From the NCBI GenBank assembly GCA_964036195.1, contig OZ038452.1:14626704-14690703 (forward strand): DNA of 64,000 nucleotides, written 5' to 3'. This document shows, piece after piece, positions 35,958-46,780 of this stretch (the stretch's first letter is position 1; each line of letters opens with the position of its first letter). The notes under the pieces are model-generated. The model was not told where the DNA came from. It saw nothing but the letters and a program-made list of their open reading frames with translations, and did no database searches. A program made the translations under genes and the position numbers. The DNA is from Sphaerolaimus hirsutus (Eukaryota > Nematoda > Chromadorea > Monhysterida > Sphaerolaimidae).

Positions 35958-37435
35958 TGTCAAGTTACAATTTTAAAAAGACCTCACGCTCACACGATTT
36001 TGATGTGACGAAAATGCATAGGTTGAGAAAATCGGTGAAATTCGCAAAATACTGGGATCTGGGATAAAAACGCATGTCTGGTTTGCGTCATGCCAATAGC
36101 CACAATTCATTCACAATATGGTTTAGGAGGTCTACGAGGATCTTTTCCTGCCGCCGACAAAAGTGAATCCGTAAAACTGTCATTTGCTGATATTGTGACT
36201 GGCGGTTCGTATAACGCAAACCGGGACATACATTTTTATCCCACACACAACATAAAATAGGTACATATCGTCAATTTCATCAGTTTCTCAACTTAAACAT
36301 GGTCGCCACATCAAAACCCGCGTGAACGCCGCTTTATGTGAACACACGCTCACGCTGCCGCGTTGATAAATATACCTAACACAATTAGCAGGCGGTGCCG
36401 AGCACGCTGCAAGCGCGCAGGTGCACAAACACGCGCTACGTGGAACGGTGTGGAAGCGCTAGTACCCAAGGGCAGGCCTAGAGAACCATGCTAAACCGGC
36501 CAATTAAATGCACGAAACTTTCCAAATACGATAAATGAACGTATGAAGATGTAAAATATGACCTAAAGCCTGCAAACACCATCCGTAGCGGCACAAAAAG
36601 GCGATTTTCGAAGCGCCAGCAGAGTTCTGAAGGGCAAACGCTCACCACAGGCAAATATTCACAAAATGGCGTGGGGCGCGAGAGGCAGCACACACAGAAC
36701 GGTCAAGCAGGACAACTGGAGCAAAGGGTTAAGCCAACCTGCACAAGGCGGCGCCAAACGATGTCATCTCCCAGGGTAGACCATCGCGCGCCACGGCAGT
36801 CTCGAGCAGTCAACACAACTAGAAAAACAGGGCAAATAATTTGGCTGGGTGGAAAACGTTTGTCAACGGTGTTTGCAGAGTTGTTAAAATTACCTAACGT
36901 TTTTCAAAGTGTACGTAAACGTAAAATAGTTGTTTTTTACTTTTTTACGTGAGTCATGAGTAAACGTGAGTAAACATACTTTTCCCCCAGAAAACGTAAG
37001 AGTATTATTTGTGAGATAGTTCGTACCAATTTTCGATTGAAATCACTAATTTTCATAACTTGTTGCCTATTTTCAGCCACTTTAAGCTATATGTGCGTAT
37101 ATACTCATTTTCAACTGTTTCCTTATTTTCAATAAATACTTTATTTCTCTTTCCCCTTCTATGCCTTTAAAAAGACTATCTGAAATACGTTATCTGTACC
37201 CGCTTACTTTCAAAAAGAATACGTAAAGGCGAGTACAGGGACTTTCTTCAGAGGAAACGTAAACGTACCTATTTACTCTTTACTCAAGTATACGTATTTA
37301 TCGAGTAAAAGAAGATACGCTTGAACAACTATGGGTGTTTGGGAGGGGTAGATAAAAACACAGGGTTGGCGCAAACCGCAACGGCAACGCAAGCGATTCC
37401 GCCATCCACACGAAATCGTCGTTTACATTTACTCG
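35958..37435. other. upstream DNA, repeats, no gene seen
   Basis: The 5' flank of the minus-strand gene is followed by AT-rich DNA. A GC-rich island at about 36340-36850 has small frames on both strands but no motif or splice structure that I can support as coding. ACGTTTACxCGTAAA words occur at 36900-37310. Confidence 0.35.
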
Positions 37436-37436
37436 G

Positions 37437-37643
37437 CAGGTGCCAATCCCAGACCCTCTTCAGTGCAAAGTCAATGCCATGTAAAATGTCATGCATTGTC
37501 AATTGTCATGAAAAATCTAAAGTCAAGTGTCAATTGCCATGCAAAGTTCAGTAATAAAATATTATCTTTTTGTTTTAATTGACATTTTACATGACATTTG
37601 ATACGTTACTTTACAGTTTACAGGGTCTGGGACCGCCCCCAGG
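37437..37643. mobile_element. family C element
   Basis: Ends GGTGCCAATCCCAGACCC and ACAGGGTCTGGGACCGCCCC. The flanking words are GCAGG (37436-37440) and CCAGG (37639-37643), sharing CAGG. It is not inside any gene that I can recognise. Confidence 0.7.
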
Positions 37644-37762
37644 ACTGGGATACACTAGACATGAAGTAATCAGTTTACACAAACATCTTACACAGCAAAA
37701 AGCATAGTGGAAAAATTCGTCATATTTAGCTCGATCGGGATATTGCTAACTTTGTTTCTATT

Positions 37763-38177
37763 TACCGTATTTCCTCGATTTATCCCCCGGCTGAGCGAGT
37801 GAGGGAGCAGGGGGAAATTTAACCTCTATCGAAATACCCACCCGGATTACAATCAGTGTCACCCACGTGGGCTTAAAATATAAATCATAAAATCTAAGTT
37901 TTGTGGAATGTACAAACCTAACGAAAATCAAATGTGCAATAAGTGTGAAGTTGACTAGACTTGGCCGATTTATCGAATGAAATACCAATGGAAACGCAAA
38001 GATGAAATGCGCGGCAGAAAGTGAAGTGAGCATGTACACGATGCATCCCCCATTTTTCATTTAAAAAAAACTTTACATAAACTTTGATTAAAAACAATAA
38101 TCACTCTCGAAAATCCCTCCCCAATTTGCTGGCCTATAATAATAAAGCCCCTCTATTAATTTCGAGGAAATGCGGTA
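37763..38177. mobile_element. family A element
   Basis: Ends TACCGTATTTCCTCGATTTA and the complement-like TTTCGAGGAAATGCGGTA. The interior is AT-rich with few C-runs. Confidence 0.7.
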
Positions 38178-38183
38178 TTGGTG

Positions 38184-38541
38184 CCACAGACACTGGATGT
38201 CAACTGGTTTCGGTGTCAACTCGATTTTACGACACTGTAGGTCGCAGGACAACTTCCAAGGGCACATGCGGCAATGTCGAAGGGATAATTTTTGCCATGT
38301 GCATTTGAACACGGTTTCGCAACCCATAAACTAAAATGTTTATGAACTACAGCCGGCCCAGTCGACATCCGGATTGTCAACTGGGCTGACTGGTTTTCAT
38401 GAAGATTTTAGTTTGTGGATGGCAACATTAATTCCTCTTCGACTTCGCCGCAAGTGCACTTGAAAATTGTCCTGCGACCGAAATTGTACAAAAATCGAGT
38501 TGACACGGAAACAGTTGACATCCAGTGTGTGTGGCGCCATT
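38184..38541. mobile_element. family N foldback element
   Basis: Ends GGTGCCACAGACACTGGATG and CATCCAGTGTGTGTGGCGCC, flanked by ATT on both sides. The arms continue through GTGTCAACTCGATTTT and GGTCGCAGGACAA. The copy at 40353-40731 shares this structure. Confidence 0.75.
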
Positions 38542-40352
38542 AGTGTAGTTTGTGAACGCACCAACACAAATATTGCCGCTAAAAATAATTAAATTTGCAA
38601 ATGTACGAAGCTTCCAGAGAAAGTCCATTTTTGAGAACACTGGTCCAATTTCCTGAAAAATGCCCTGTAAAATGTCAACTGTCACGCAGTTTCAAAAGTC
38701 ATGTAAAATGTAAAATGTCCTGTAAAATATCAAACGACTGTTATAAGTAAAGAATAGAAGAAAATATGACATGACTTTTGACACTTCAACATTTAACATT
38801 TGACAGTGTCTGGGAGTGACCCCTTGAGTGAAATGCAGCGGAAATACCGTTTTGACCAACTGTACGTTTTCCGGAAACTTTCAATTGATGGAATTGAAAA
38901 CAAACACATGTGCAATTTTTGAACACCCATTTCACACCAAAACAGCAAACAATTAGCTGCGTGCTACCGTATCATGTGCAACAACGCGGAATGGTATTAA
39001 AAAACACTTGTACTTGACAGCCGACGTTTCCAGAATCGAGAAATCGGTCTTAAACACACTCCAGTTTTCCAAAATGAACCCCATTTATTTCCGTCAGCAG
39101 CAGTTGATGACCTTTGGTTGAACAGATGCATTTAAAACAGGTGTATCATATTTGTAAATTTCGATTGTCAACAAAGTGCTTGTAGGGCCGATATACCACA
39201 CTTTACGGCACAGCAAGCAATAAATAAAGTTTCAACACACGTAGGGCATTATCCCAGGGTTGGCACATACACATGGATGAATGTGTTAAATTACAGGACC
39301 CAGAAGTGGACTGAGATGCTACAGTGGAAAAGGCGTTATTTTAACCAAAAAATTATATTCAACCAAAACGATTGAGGAAATGAGAGTGATTTTTTCATCA
39401 CCTCGCCAGCAGGGGGAGTTATTTAAGGGGAGTGATTCGAGGGGGAACGATTTTCGGTAATGTAGGTAAATAGTGCGCTACGAAGGTCCCTGTGCAAATC
39501 GATTTGCACCAGCACCGATTTGAAAGAAACGAAGAAATACCTTTCACCTGAGAAAACTTCACTTTAGAAATGTTAAAAGGAGGTTATTTTTCTGATGCTT
39601 TTAACTAAGACAAAGTAACTTTCCCAGGAAAACGAAAAACCGAGTATTTTCTGTTTTTATTTGATCATGAGAATTTGGATTTTTAAGCGTAATAATTACT
39701 AAGGAACATTTATCAACACTTACCAAATACGTCCAACAGATATAGACAAATACTACAAGTTCAATCTGTTTTCCAAAATATACAGTGAACCAGCAACAAA
39801 AATACATTTTCTGTACTCAGATACTTTCAAGAAGTAGACGTAACAAACAGACGTAGCGAACACAGCTACTTTTTGAGGAAACGAAAACCTCGGACCTGAA
39901 CTATGTGTATTTTGCGAGTAAAGGCAAACACGTTTTTGCAACTGTTATCTAGGCAAACAGGTATTAATCCGTACCTAGAATCGCTTCACTGGAATTCTAA
40001 TGCGGGAATTTCCAAGATCACCCATTAACACGTGAAAATCGATTTGCATCGGCACACTGCGTGTCCACTTCAGCTGCCCTCTATAAATTCCGCTCGACAC
40101 ACTTTTCTAATACATTTCATCTCATTCAGAACAAATAGATTTTGCATCAGGCATATGGTGTCAACCCTACTGAACAACACTATACATTTGCATCCACTGC
40201 GGGAAACTGTACAAACGTAAGAAGAAATGACAAAAAAATTCAGCGGTAATCGTTTCTTACTTAATATCTATAAATATTTACATGACATGGAATAACGAAA
40301 GCTAACACAAATAAGTGCACATCTTTACAAATTTCACGTTAGGGCTCAGAAC
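38542..40352. other. non-coding DNA with a family C remnant
   Basis: At 38650-38825 CCTGTAAAATGTCAACTGTCACGCA and ACAGTGTCTGGGAGTGACCCC mark a decayed family C copy. At 39385-39470 GGGGGAGTTATTTAAGGGG words mark a decayed family A copy. No gene. Confidence 0.4.
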
Positions 40353-40731
40353 AATGGTGCCACACACACTGGATGTCAACTATTTCTGTGTCAACTCGAT
40401 TTTAGTTCAATTTAGGTCCCGGTACAATTTTTAAGTGAACGTGCGGCAAAGTCAGAGGAATTTACATTGTGATGTGCATTTGAACATAATTTGGCAGCCA
40501 AGAAACTAAACATTCGTGAAAAACTGTGGCACCAGTTGACATCCGGATATCGACTGGGCCGATGGTTTTTCATAAATCTTTGGTTTATGGGCGGCAAAAC
40601 CATGTTCAAATGCACATGGCAAATTCCTCTTCGACTTTGCTGCACGTGCACTTGAAAATTGTCCTGCGACCTAAATTGAACTAAAATCGAGTTGACACCG
40701 AAACAGATGACATCCAGTGTGTGTGGCGCCA
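40353..40731. mobile_element. family N foldback element
   Basis: Ends GGTGCCACACACACTGGATG and CATCCAGTGTGTGTGGCGCC, flanked by AAT on both sides, with long complementary arms as in the copy at 38184. Confidence 0.75.
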
Positions 40732-41066
40732 ATGGAAAATGGTGCCATTTTTCTATCGAAAACTCGGAAAGAGCTCAGAAAATCGTACAGATACTCCATG
40801 CCATTTTGGACATTTTTAAGCTGAAGCAAACCTAGATCTTAGCTAATCGTAAGAGGTCGAAAATGCAGAATAAATACCCGAAAGCAAAAATAAACAATCC
40901 GAGAATTTTGAGCTTAAAAACAACCGTGTAAACGACAAGAAATTTACTTATTTTTATATGTAATGTGTGTGTTGGGAATTACTGGCGCCCCCAATTTGTC
41001 TACGCGACCAGTAGCTGGAATTTCTCTCATCATACCATTATTTATTTATGCATCACATCAAGCATG

Positions 41067-41198
41067 TACCGTATTTCCTCGAAATACCCACAGGGGGTTT
41101 ATTTTTTCAGAGTGAAAATTTTGAGGGGGGTATTTTTTCCTCAGCTAGAAAACACCTGGGGGTATTTCGAGGGGGGGTTATTTAGAGGAAATACGGTA
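41067..41198. mobile_element. short family A element
   Basis: A 132-bp copy: TACCGTATTTCCTCGAAATA at the left, GGAAATACGGTA at the right, with GGGGGTATTTCGAGG words. It is the most compact full copy in the window. A separate 102-bp foldback follows at 41237-41338 (arms CACACTAGTTCACC and GGTGAACTAGTGTG). Confidence 0.8.
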
Positions 41199-41547
41199 AC
41201 TGAACTACCTATTTATGTTTAGTAACGCGGCTCTACACACTAGTTCACCGTTATGAAACGTCGAGCGTTTTTGCAGATTGTTTTAGTACAAAACAGTTTG
41301 CAAAAATGATCCACGTTTCATGATGGTGAACTAGTGTGTACAGTCCCAATATTTTATTGGAAACTCGGCTAGATTGACAGAAACACTACTTGAGTCAGCA
41401 ATTTCTAAACACATTGCATGTAGAAAATACGCTACAAGATGGCAATAGTATTTCCTCATTTACACACAGAGATAGAGAATAGTTTACACACATAGGTAAA
41501 TACATACTTAACTTGTATGCCAAATTATTGCGTTTACGTCAGTTCAC

Positions 41548-41712
41548 GTATACTCAGCGGACCACAAATTATGCGCAGCATCCTACCATAATTTAAAGAA
41601 TAAAATCTTGTGATAAATTTCGTAATTAACTGTTCTATAGTAAAAACGAAAGACTATAATGAAAAACTGTATAATTTTTGGTTCATTAAACAAATGGGGT
41701 TCGCCGAGTATA
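41548..41712. mobile_element. family I element (GTATACTCxGCGGAC ends)
   Basis: Ends GTATACTCAGCGGACCAC and GGTTCGCCGAGTATAT; about 165 bp. Shares AATAAAATCTTGTGATAAAT with the copies at 51330 and 61567. Confidence 0.75.
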
Positions 41713-42401
41713 TGTAAACAAAAGACAAGTACTGGACATTAAAACATTCTAACGTGCTAGCTCGATGCATATTTTTTTAGGATTTTCCGGACTAAAAATA
41801 GACTAAAAAATATAGATGGGCCCACAACTATCAAAAAAACAACGAAAAATCGCGGGACAAAACCTACTCGAGTAAAACTGTAACAGATAAAAAGGGCACA
41901 GACTAGATATATATTCCTCCCGCCCGCCTGTAGTAAAAACACATTTCCGACTCGCATAAAAAAGCTGTATGCAGCGAGAAAATGCCACACACAGCCAGAT
42001 GAGTTTTAAAAACGTATCTCAAGAATATGGGCGGAAAGTGGCAACACACACGCCCAAACGTTTACTACATCCGGGGGAATAGTTACAAAATAATAACAAG
42101 TGACAGAGTCATGGGCACAGTGCCAGTCATGGTCACGGGACCGTCAGTCATACTTACGTTTGCGATTTTCGAGCAAAGGGGTAAGGGATCCTTCAAGTAA
42201 AGGGTACACACTATGTACACGAACCCCACACGACGGTTACCAAAACTAGCAAAATGCGCATCAGAAACACATGAAATGATATCTACAGAAGGATCACAGG
42301 GTAATTCTAGACAGATGAGCCGTACAATCCAAATAAAGCAGCGAAAACGAAAAATAAAAATATCTGGTGGTTGCCTTCATACCGGACCAAGTCAGGCGCC
42401 C
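41713..42401. other. downstream flank of the CNC gene
   Basis: AT-rich, with no coding frame that I can link to the CNC gene or a separate gene. I looked here for a leucine-zipper exon and found none. Confidence 0.4.
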
Positions 42402-45400
42402 CTACCTCAGCTTTTTGCCGTGCAGTTGTCCAACATTCTTCTGTTTCTGTGCGCGGCGCTGGCGACATTTTTTCGCCGCCTCGGCGTTTCGGCCTGCAAC
42501 ACCGATTAGGGGGTCATTTACGTTGAGTCTGCCTAGGTAAAGCCGGGGATTTTTCAACCGTTTTTTTTTTGAAAAATATCTTAAAATGGGTGAAAAATAG
42601 CTCAAAGTAGGTATATACGTACATATAAATATCACACATATCAGTGATTTTGAAGGTTAAAATGGGCAAAAAGAATTTCCGACTGGCTGCGCTGCTGCGA
42701 AGTGCAATGTGTTTTGAGTGTGAAATCGGCAAATTTAGAAATCTCTGGACATTTAAAAAAGCACTTAAAAATGCTTTTTTCAGAAAGCGGGGCTGTTGAA
42801 AATGCGTCTTTCCAACCCCAAGTCTGCCCTAGTGTTTCAGCGAGAAAAACGAACCCCTTCTCCTAATCTGCCTCATAACAGTAGCCTGCTGGGGGGTCAA
42901 CTGGCGCTGGACATTCCTCAGCTCCGCCAGCGGCAAGAGCACAATCTGCTCCACGGTGAGCGGCAGGCGGTGGTGCAGCGCCAACTGGTGATCGCCCGTC
43001 GTTCTACCCGCATCCAACGCGGCGTTGATTGCCATCCGCGCGCCCGTTTGTGATGTTGAGCTGTGAGCGGATGGGCACTATTTATGTGAGTCGACGTTCA
43101 TACAAAAGCCATGGTATAATTTATGCACAACGCACATAGTTAAATATATAAATATGTAGGGTTGGATAAAAATCTATTTTTTAAACGCCTTGATTATTTT
43201 AATCAATTATTTTATTAAAATCAGATAGATTTTTTCAAATCGTCCAAAATGGGGGTAACTGAAGACAACAGAAAAAAAGTGAACTACACTAACAGCGCGG
43301 ACGCGTCGTCGGACAGCTCGCCCACCACATCCAGCTCATCGCCAGACACATCGCTCGTCGTGGCCAGTCTGCAGCGGTTTGCGGCAACAATTAGATTCCT
43401 CGCGGAACCGGAACGGAAAATGTGCAAAAACACGGAAGAAGCGCAAAAAACTCACTCGAAATGCACAGTTCCAGCAAAAGCTTCATCCTGATTGGGCTCG
43501 CGCGGCGGGGGTGGGATCTCATTTTGGCTCGGACTACTAGTCAGCGTGACTGTGCGGCAACGTTGATGCTGCCTTTCAACATCAGCCACGATGTCGGTGG
43601 CGAGCTGCGGCTGCAGCAGGGGGTCCAACAAGGCGGCGTCGTTGCTGCCGAGCGCCAGACTGGGCATCAACGAATCGATATCGGCGGCGCATTCATTGGA
43701 GGAGGCGGAGTCATAGCTGCGATCCAGCTCGCTGGCCGTCGACGAAGAACAAGCCAGTGTGGAGCAGCTGGCTGGCTCCTCCCACTGTTTTACTGCGAGG
43801 GGGATACACTTTTACATGTTGTAAAAAGAAATATGGACGTGCGTACAAACAGGATCCCGATACTAAGTCCTTTCAACTCGGTCCAGTCCCTATTCCGATC
43901 CCGGTCCCGGGAAATGAACAGGGGCCAGTTCCGCAAGTGGTAAAGTAAAGAGTAAAAATTGGAGAGTAGAGTAAAATGACAAATGGCAAGTAAAGAGTAG
44001 AGTAAAAATTGAAGAGTGAAGTTAAAATTGGAGAGGAAAGTAAAAATTGAAAAGTAAAGTAAAAATTGAACAACTTTACTCTTTACTTAAGTAAAGAAAC
44101 GAATGAAAATAACGATAAAATGCAGAAAAAATATATTAAAAAAAACTTTTTAATTTATTTTTCTGACATTTTATCGTTATGTTCTATTTGATTCTTTACT
44201 CTTTACTTTTCTTTTCAATTTTTACTTAACACTTAATTTTTACTTTATTTCTCAATTTTTACTCTACTTTTTAATTTTAACTTTACTTTTTACTTTACTC
44301 ATCAATTTTTACTTTCCTCTTCAACTTTTACTCTACTCTCCAATTTTTACTCTTTACTTCCACTTGCGCAACTAGCCCCAGACCGGCACCCGCTTCCGGT
44401 TCCGACAAATGAACAAACCAGTCGCAAATCCCGATCCAGACAAACGAAAACAAGTGGTCGCCACAATCCCGAACGAGTCGCAAATAAACCCAGCCCCGTT
44501 TGAACCAGTTTGAACTCCGAAGCATCAAAAAAGTGTGCAAAAACTCACGCTCATCCGGATTGGGACTAGCGGCCTGCGACAGCACGGGATCTTTGATAGA
44601 TGACAAATCTCCAAGTTCATCCCAACTGGTGAACCATTTGCTCAGGTCATCTAGATCTTCCAACTTGGAGCCGGCGCCCACCAAGTCGACGCTGCTCAAC
44701 GGCGCGTCCGGCTGTAAAATGGGGCAGAGAGTAGTGCAGGGCCATATTGGGACAAATGCACTGGAGAAAAGAGACAAACCTTCGGGATATCTTCTTTCCA
44801 GCCAAATTGAGAGTCTTTTTCGTATTTCTCGCGCACATCGACATATTCTCCATACGCTTTCGCCAATCCGCTCAGTTCCTGAAAAGGCCGAGGTCGTAAA
44901 AACTAGCTACGAGCAAAAATTTGAGATTGAAATGAATACCGTATTTCCTCGAAATGACCCCGGGGTTTATTGTTTCATAATGCAAATTTTGAGAGGGGTT
45001 AAACGAGGGGGTATGATTTCGTCAGAAATTTTCGTGAAATTCATTGTGAAGAATATGCTTTTAAGTACCCAAAAACCGTTAATAAATGTGTCCAAATATG
45101 ATACGGTATAATATTCAATAGCATTAAAAGCGTACCGGCACGAGGAAGTTCTCGTCCGGCCTGAAGCCATACTTTTCCTGCACGAGCAGCACGTCGCTCT
45201 CATGCTGCGCGTCCAAATCGGCGGGCAGGCGTTGCGGCACGCGTCCCTTCTCTTGCTCGATGTCGTGCCGCCACAGGGCGTCGATCAAGTCACTGTCCTG
45301 CATGTTGTCGACACTTTTTGGTTGTCAGATATAGTTGTAGTTGTAAAAACGCCTTGTTTTTTTACATAATTTTCCACCGTGATAAAAAACAAGATTTTAA

Positions 45401-46382
45401 AAAATCAAGGGCCATCCCTAGTCAAACAAGAGCATAGACATTGGCACGAACCACAACGCCTAGATCATCGGCGGACGTGCCAGCCTGTGGCCGGCGGTAT
45501 TCATCTCTGGCTGCTATAGCCGGCTGCACGATTAGTGGGCGGACGACCATGGGGTCGGGCTCGCCCTCGTGCAGGTAGTTGACGATGCGGTCGATTTCGG
45601 CCGCACGACATGACCTGAGAGCACGTGCGATTAGAACAACCGCAGATTGAAAAAGGAATGTCGTTCCACAGAGCTGGAAACCCGAGCAGACTTGTAAGTT
45701 TTTACAGGGGTTTTCGAAGGGGGGGGGTAACCCCTACCCCCAAACCGCTCAGCTATCTATCTATACTGGAGGCAAACTTTTTGGTGACTGTCCCCTGAAC
45801 CCCCCCCCCCCCGCCCAATCAGCCATCTATCTACCTATCCGAGACGATTTTTGAGAAATTATACCTCAATTTCTGTTTAAAAGCGATAATTTTTACTTTT
45901 AATAGATTTTCACCTCCAGAATCACTAGTTGAGGTTCTTAACTATTTTCAGCGATTTGCTATCTATCCGATACACCGAAGGTCAGAATGAGATACCCCAG
46001 AGCCCCCGATAACTGTGATGTACACAGCAACCGCAATTCGTCCAACCCCGCCCACTTACCGGTCGCCGGCCATATGAAAACCATTGGTAGTGAGCATATC
46101 CGCCTGTGCCGCCCACAGGCCTAGCTCTATCAGCTCCTCGTTGCGTCTGCACGCGGCATCCCCGGACGGAGCGGCTGGCAGCAGCCCGAACATGGGCACG
46201 GTGCCGTCCATGGGGTAGAACTCCTCGGGCGACCGGTCGACGGCGACGCCGCCGGACGGGGGCCAGGTCACGTTGATGGCCGCCTGCAGCAGCAGCACGA
46301 GCAGCCAGCCGCGGCTCACCGACATGGTGGCGCCGCGCGCGCCGTCGTCCTTGGTTCTCGCGTCCGCTTTTAGCTTCACCAT
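42402..46382 (-). CDS. CNC-family transcription factor (NRF/SKN-1 type), 9 exons
   Basis: Sequence-specific activator of stress and detoxification genes. Exons: 46382-46060, 45614 to about 45458, 45297-45136, 44878-44780, 44711-44549, 43792-43456, 43368-43290, 42984-42855 (alternative start 43060), 42493-42402; about 513 aa. The N-terminus has a hydrophobic stretch (GWLLVLLLQAAINV, residues 25-38), resembling the ER anchor of NRF1/SKN-1A. A second ATG at 46325 lies just before it. DSDLIDALWRHDIE in exon 3 matches the DLIDILWRQDID (Neh2/DIDLID) motif. Acidic Ser/Asp-rich regions follow. The CNC region LTVEQIVLLPLAELRN continues through IRRRG|RN to the basic region AEAAKKCRQRRAQKQKNV. The stop comes only about 12 codons later with no leucine zipper, as in SKN-1. 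The exact ends of exons 2 and 8 are uncertain. Beclin lies 398 nt upstream on the same strand. Confidence 0.85.
43922..44377. mobile_element. family E element in CNC intron 5
   Basis: Ends GGGCCAGTTCCGCAAGTGG and CACTTGCGCAACTAGCCCC, with AAGTAAAGAGTAAAAATTGG tandem words and complements. It occupies most of intron 43793-44548. Confidence 0.75.
44937..45108. mobile_element. family A element in CNC intron 3
   Basis: TACCGTATTTCCTCGAAATG at the left and TATGATACGGTA at the right; 172 bp, right end decayed. It occupies most of the intron between the exons at 45136 and 44878. Confidence 0.65.
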
Positions 46383-46780
46383 TTTGGTGGGATTTGTATT
46401 CGTTGATAGGTAGATAAATAGGTTTCTGGTGCGAGGGTGAAAATCACGAGAAATCCTGAAATGAGGGTTTTTCTAGTGTCGAAGCTACGTAAACAAATGT
46501 AAAACAAAATGTGATTATAATATTCGCAGTCAATAAATGACCGCGGAGCGATAGAATACGCACAAATCAAATCGAAAATGCCGTTCAGCTAACCGGCCGA
46601 CGTAGTCGGTCAATTTCATATAAACGCGCAAAAAATTACGATTGAATCATTTGGTGAGCACCGTGATAACCAGCAGAATGAACAATAAGTATCACAATAA
46701 ATCGAAATGAAAAAAGTATCCGCGGCAGAAGTTTTGGCACCTCCATGGCCACTGTACATGATCTGTCGCAGCACCTAACA
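46383..46780 (-). other. 398-nt gap between Beclin stop and CNC start
   Basis: Both genes are on the minus strand, Beclin upstream. The gap is moderately AT-rich. On the minus strand I see no AATAAA; there is GATTTATTG about 100 nt after the Beclin stop. It must hold the Beclin 3' UTR and the CNC 5' UTR/promoter, or else the two genes share a transcript. Confidence 0.4.

Noticed and set aside
43422..43943. 173-codon plus-strand frame
   Set aside because: Antisense to CNC exon 6, whose minus-strand reading continues the protein in phase with its neighbours.
44500..45111. 203-codon plus-strand frame
   Set aside because: It runs antisense across CNC exons 4-5, an intron and a family A element. 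The minus-strand exons have splice sites, matching phases and family motifs.
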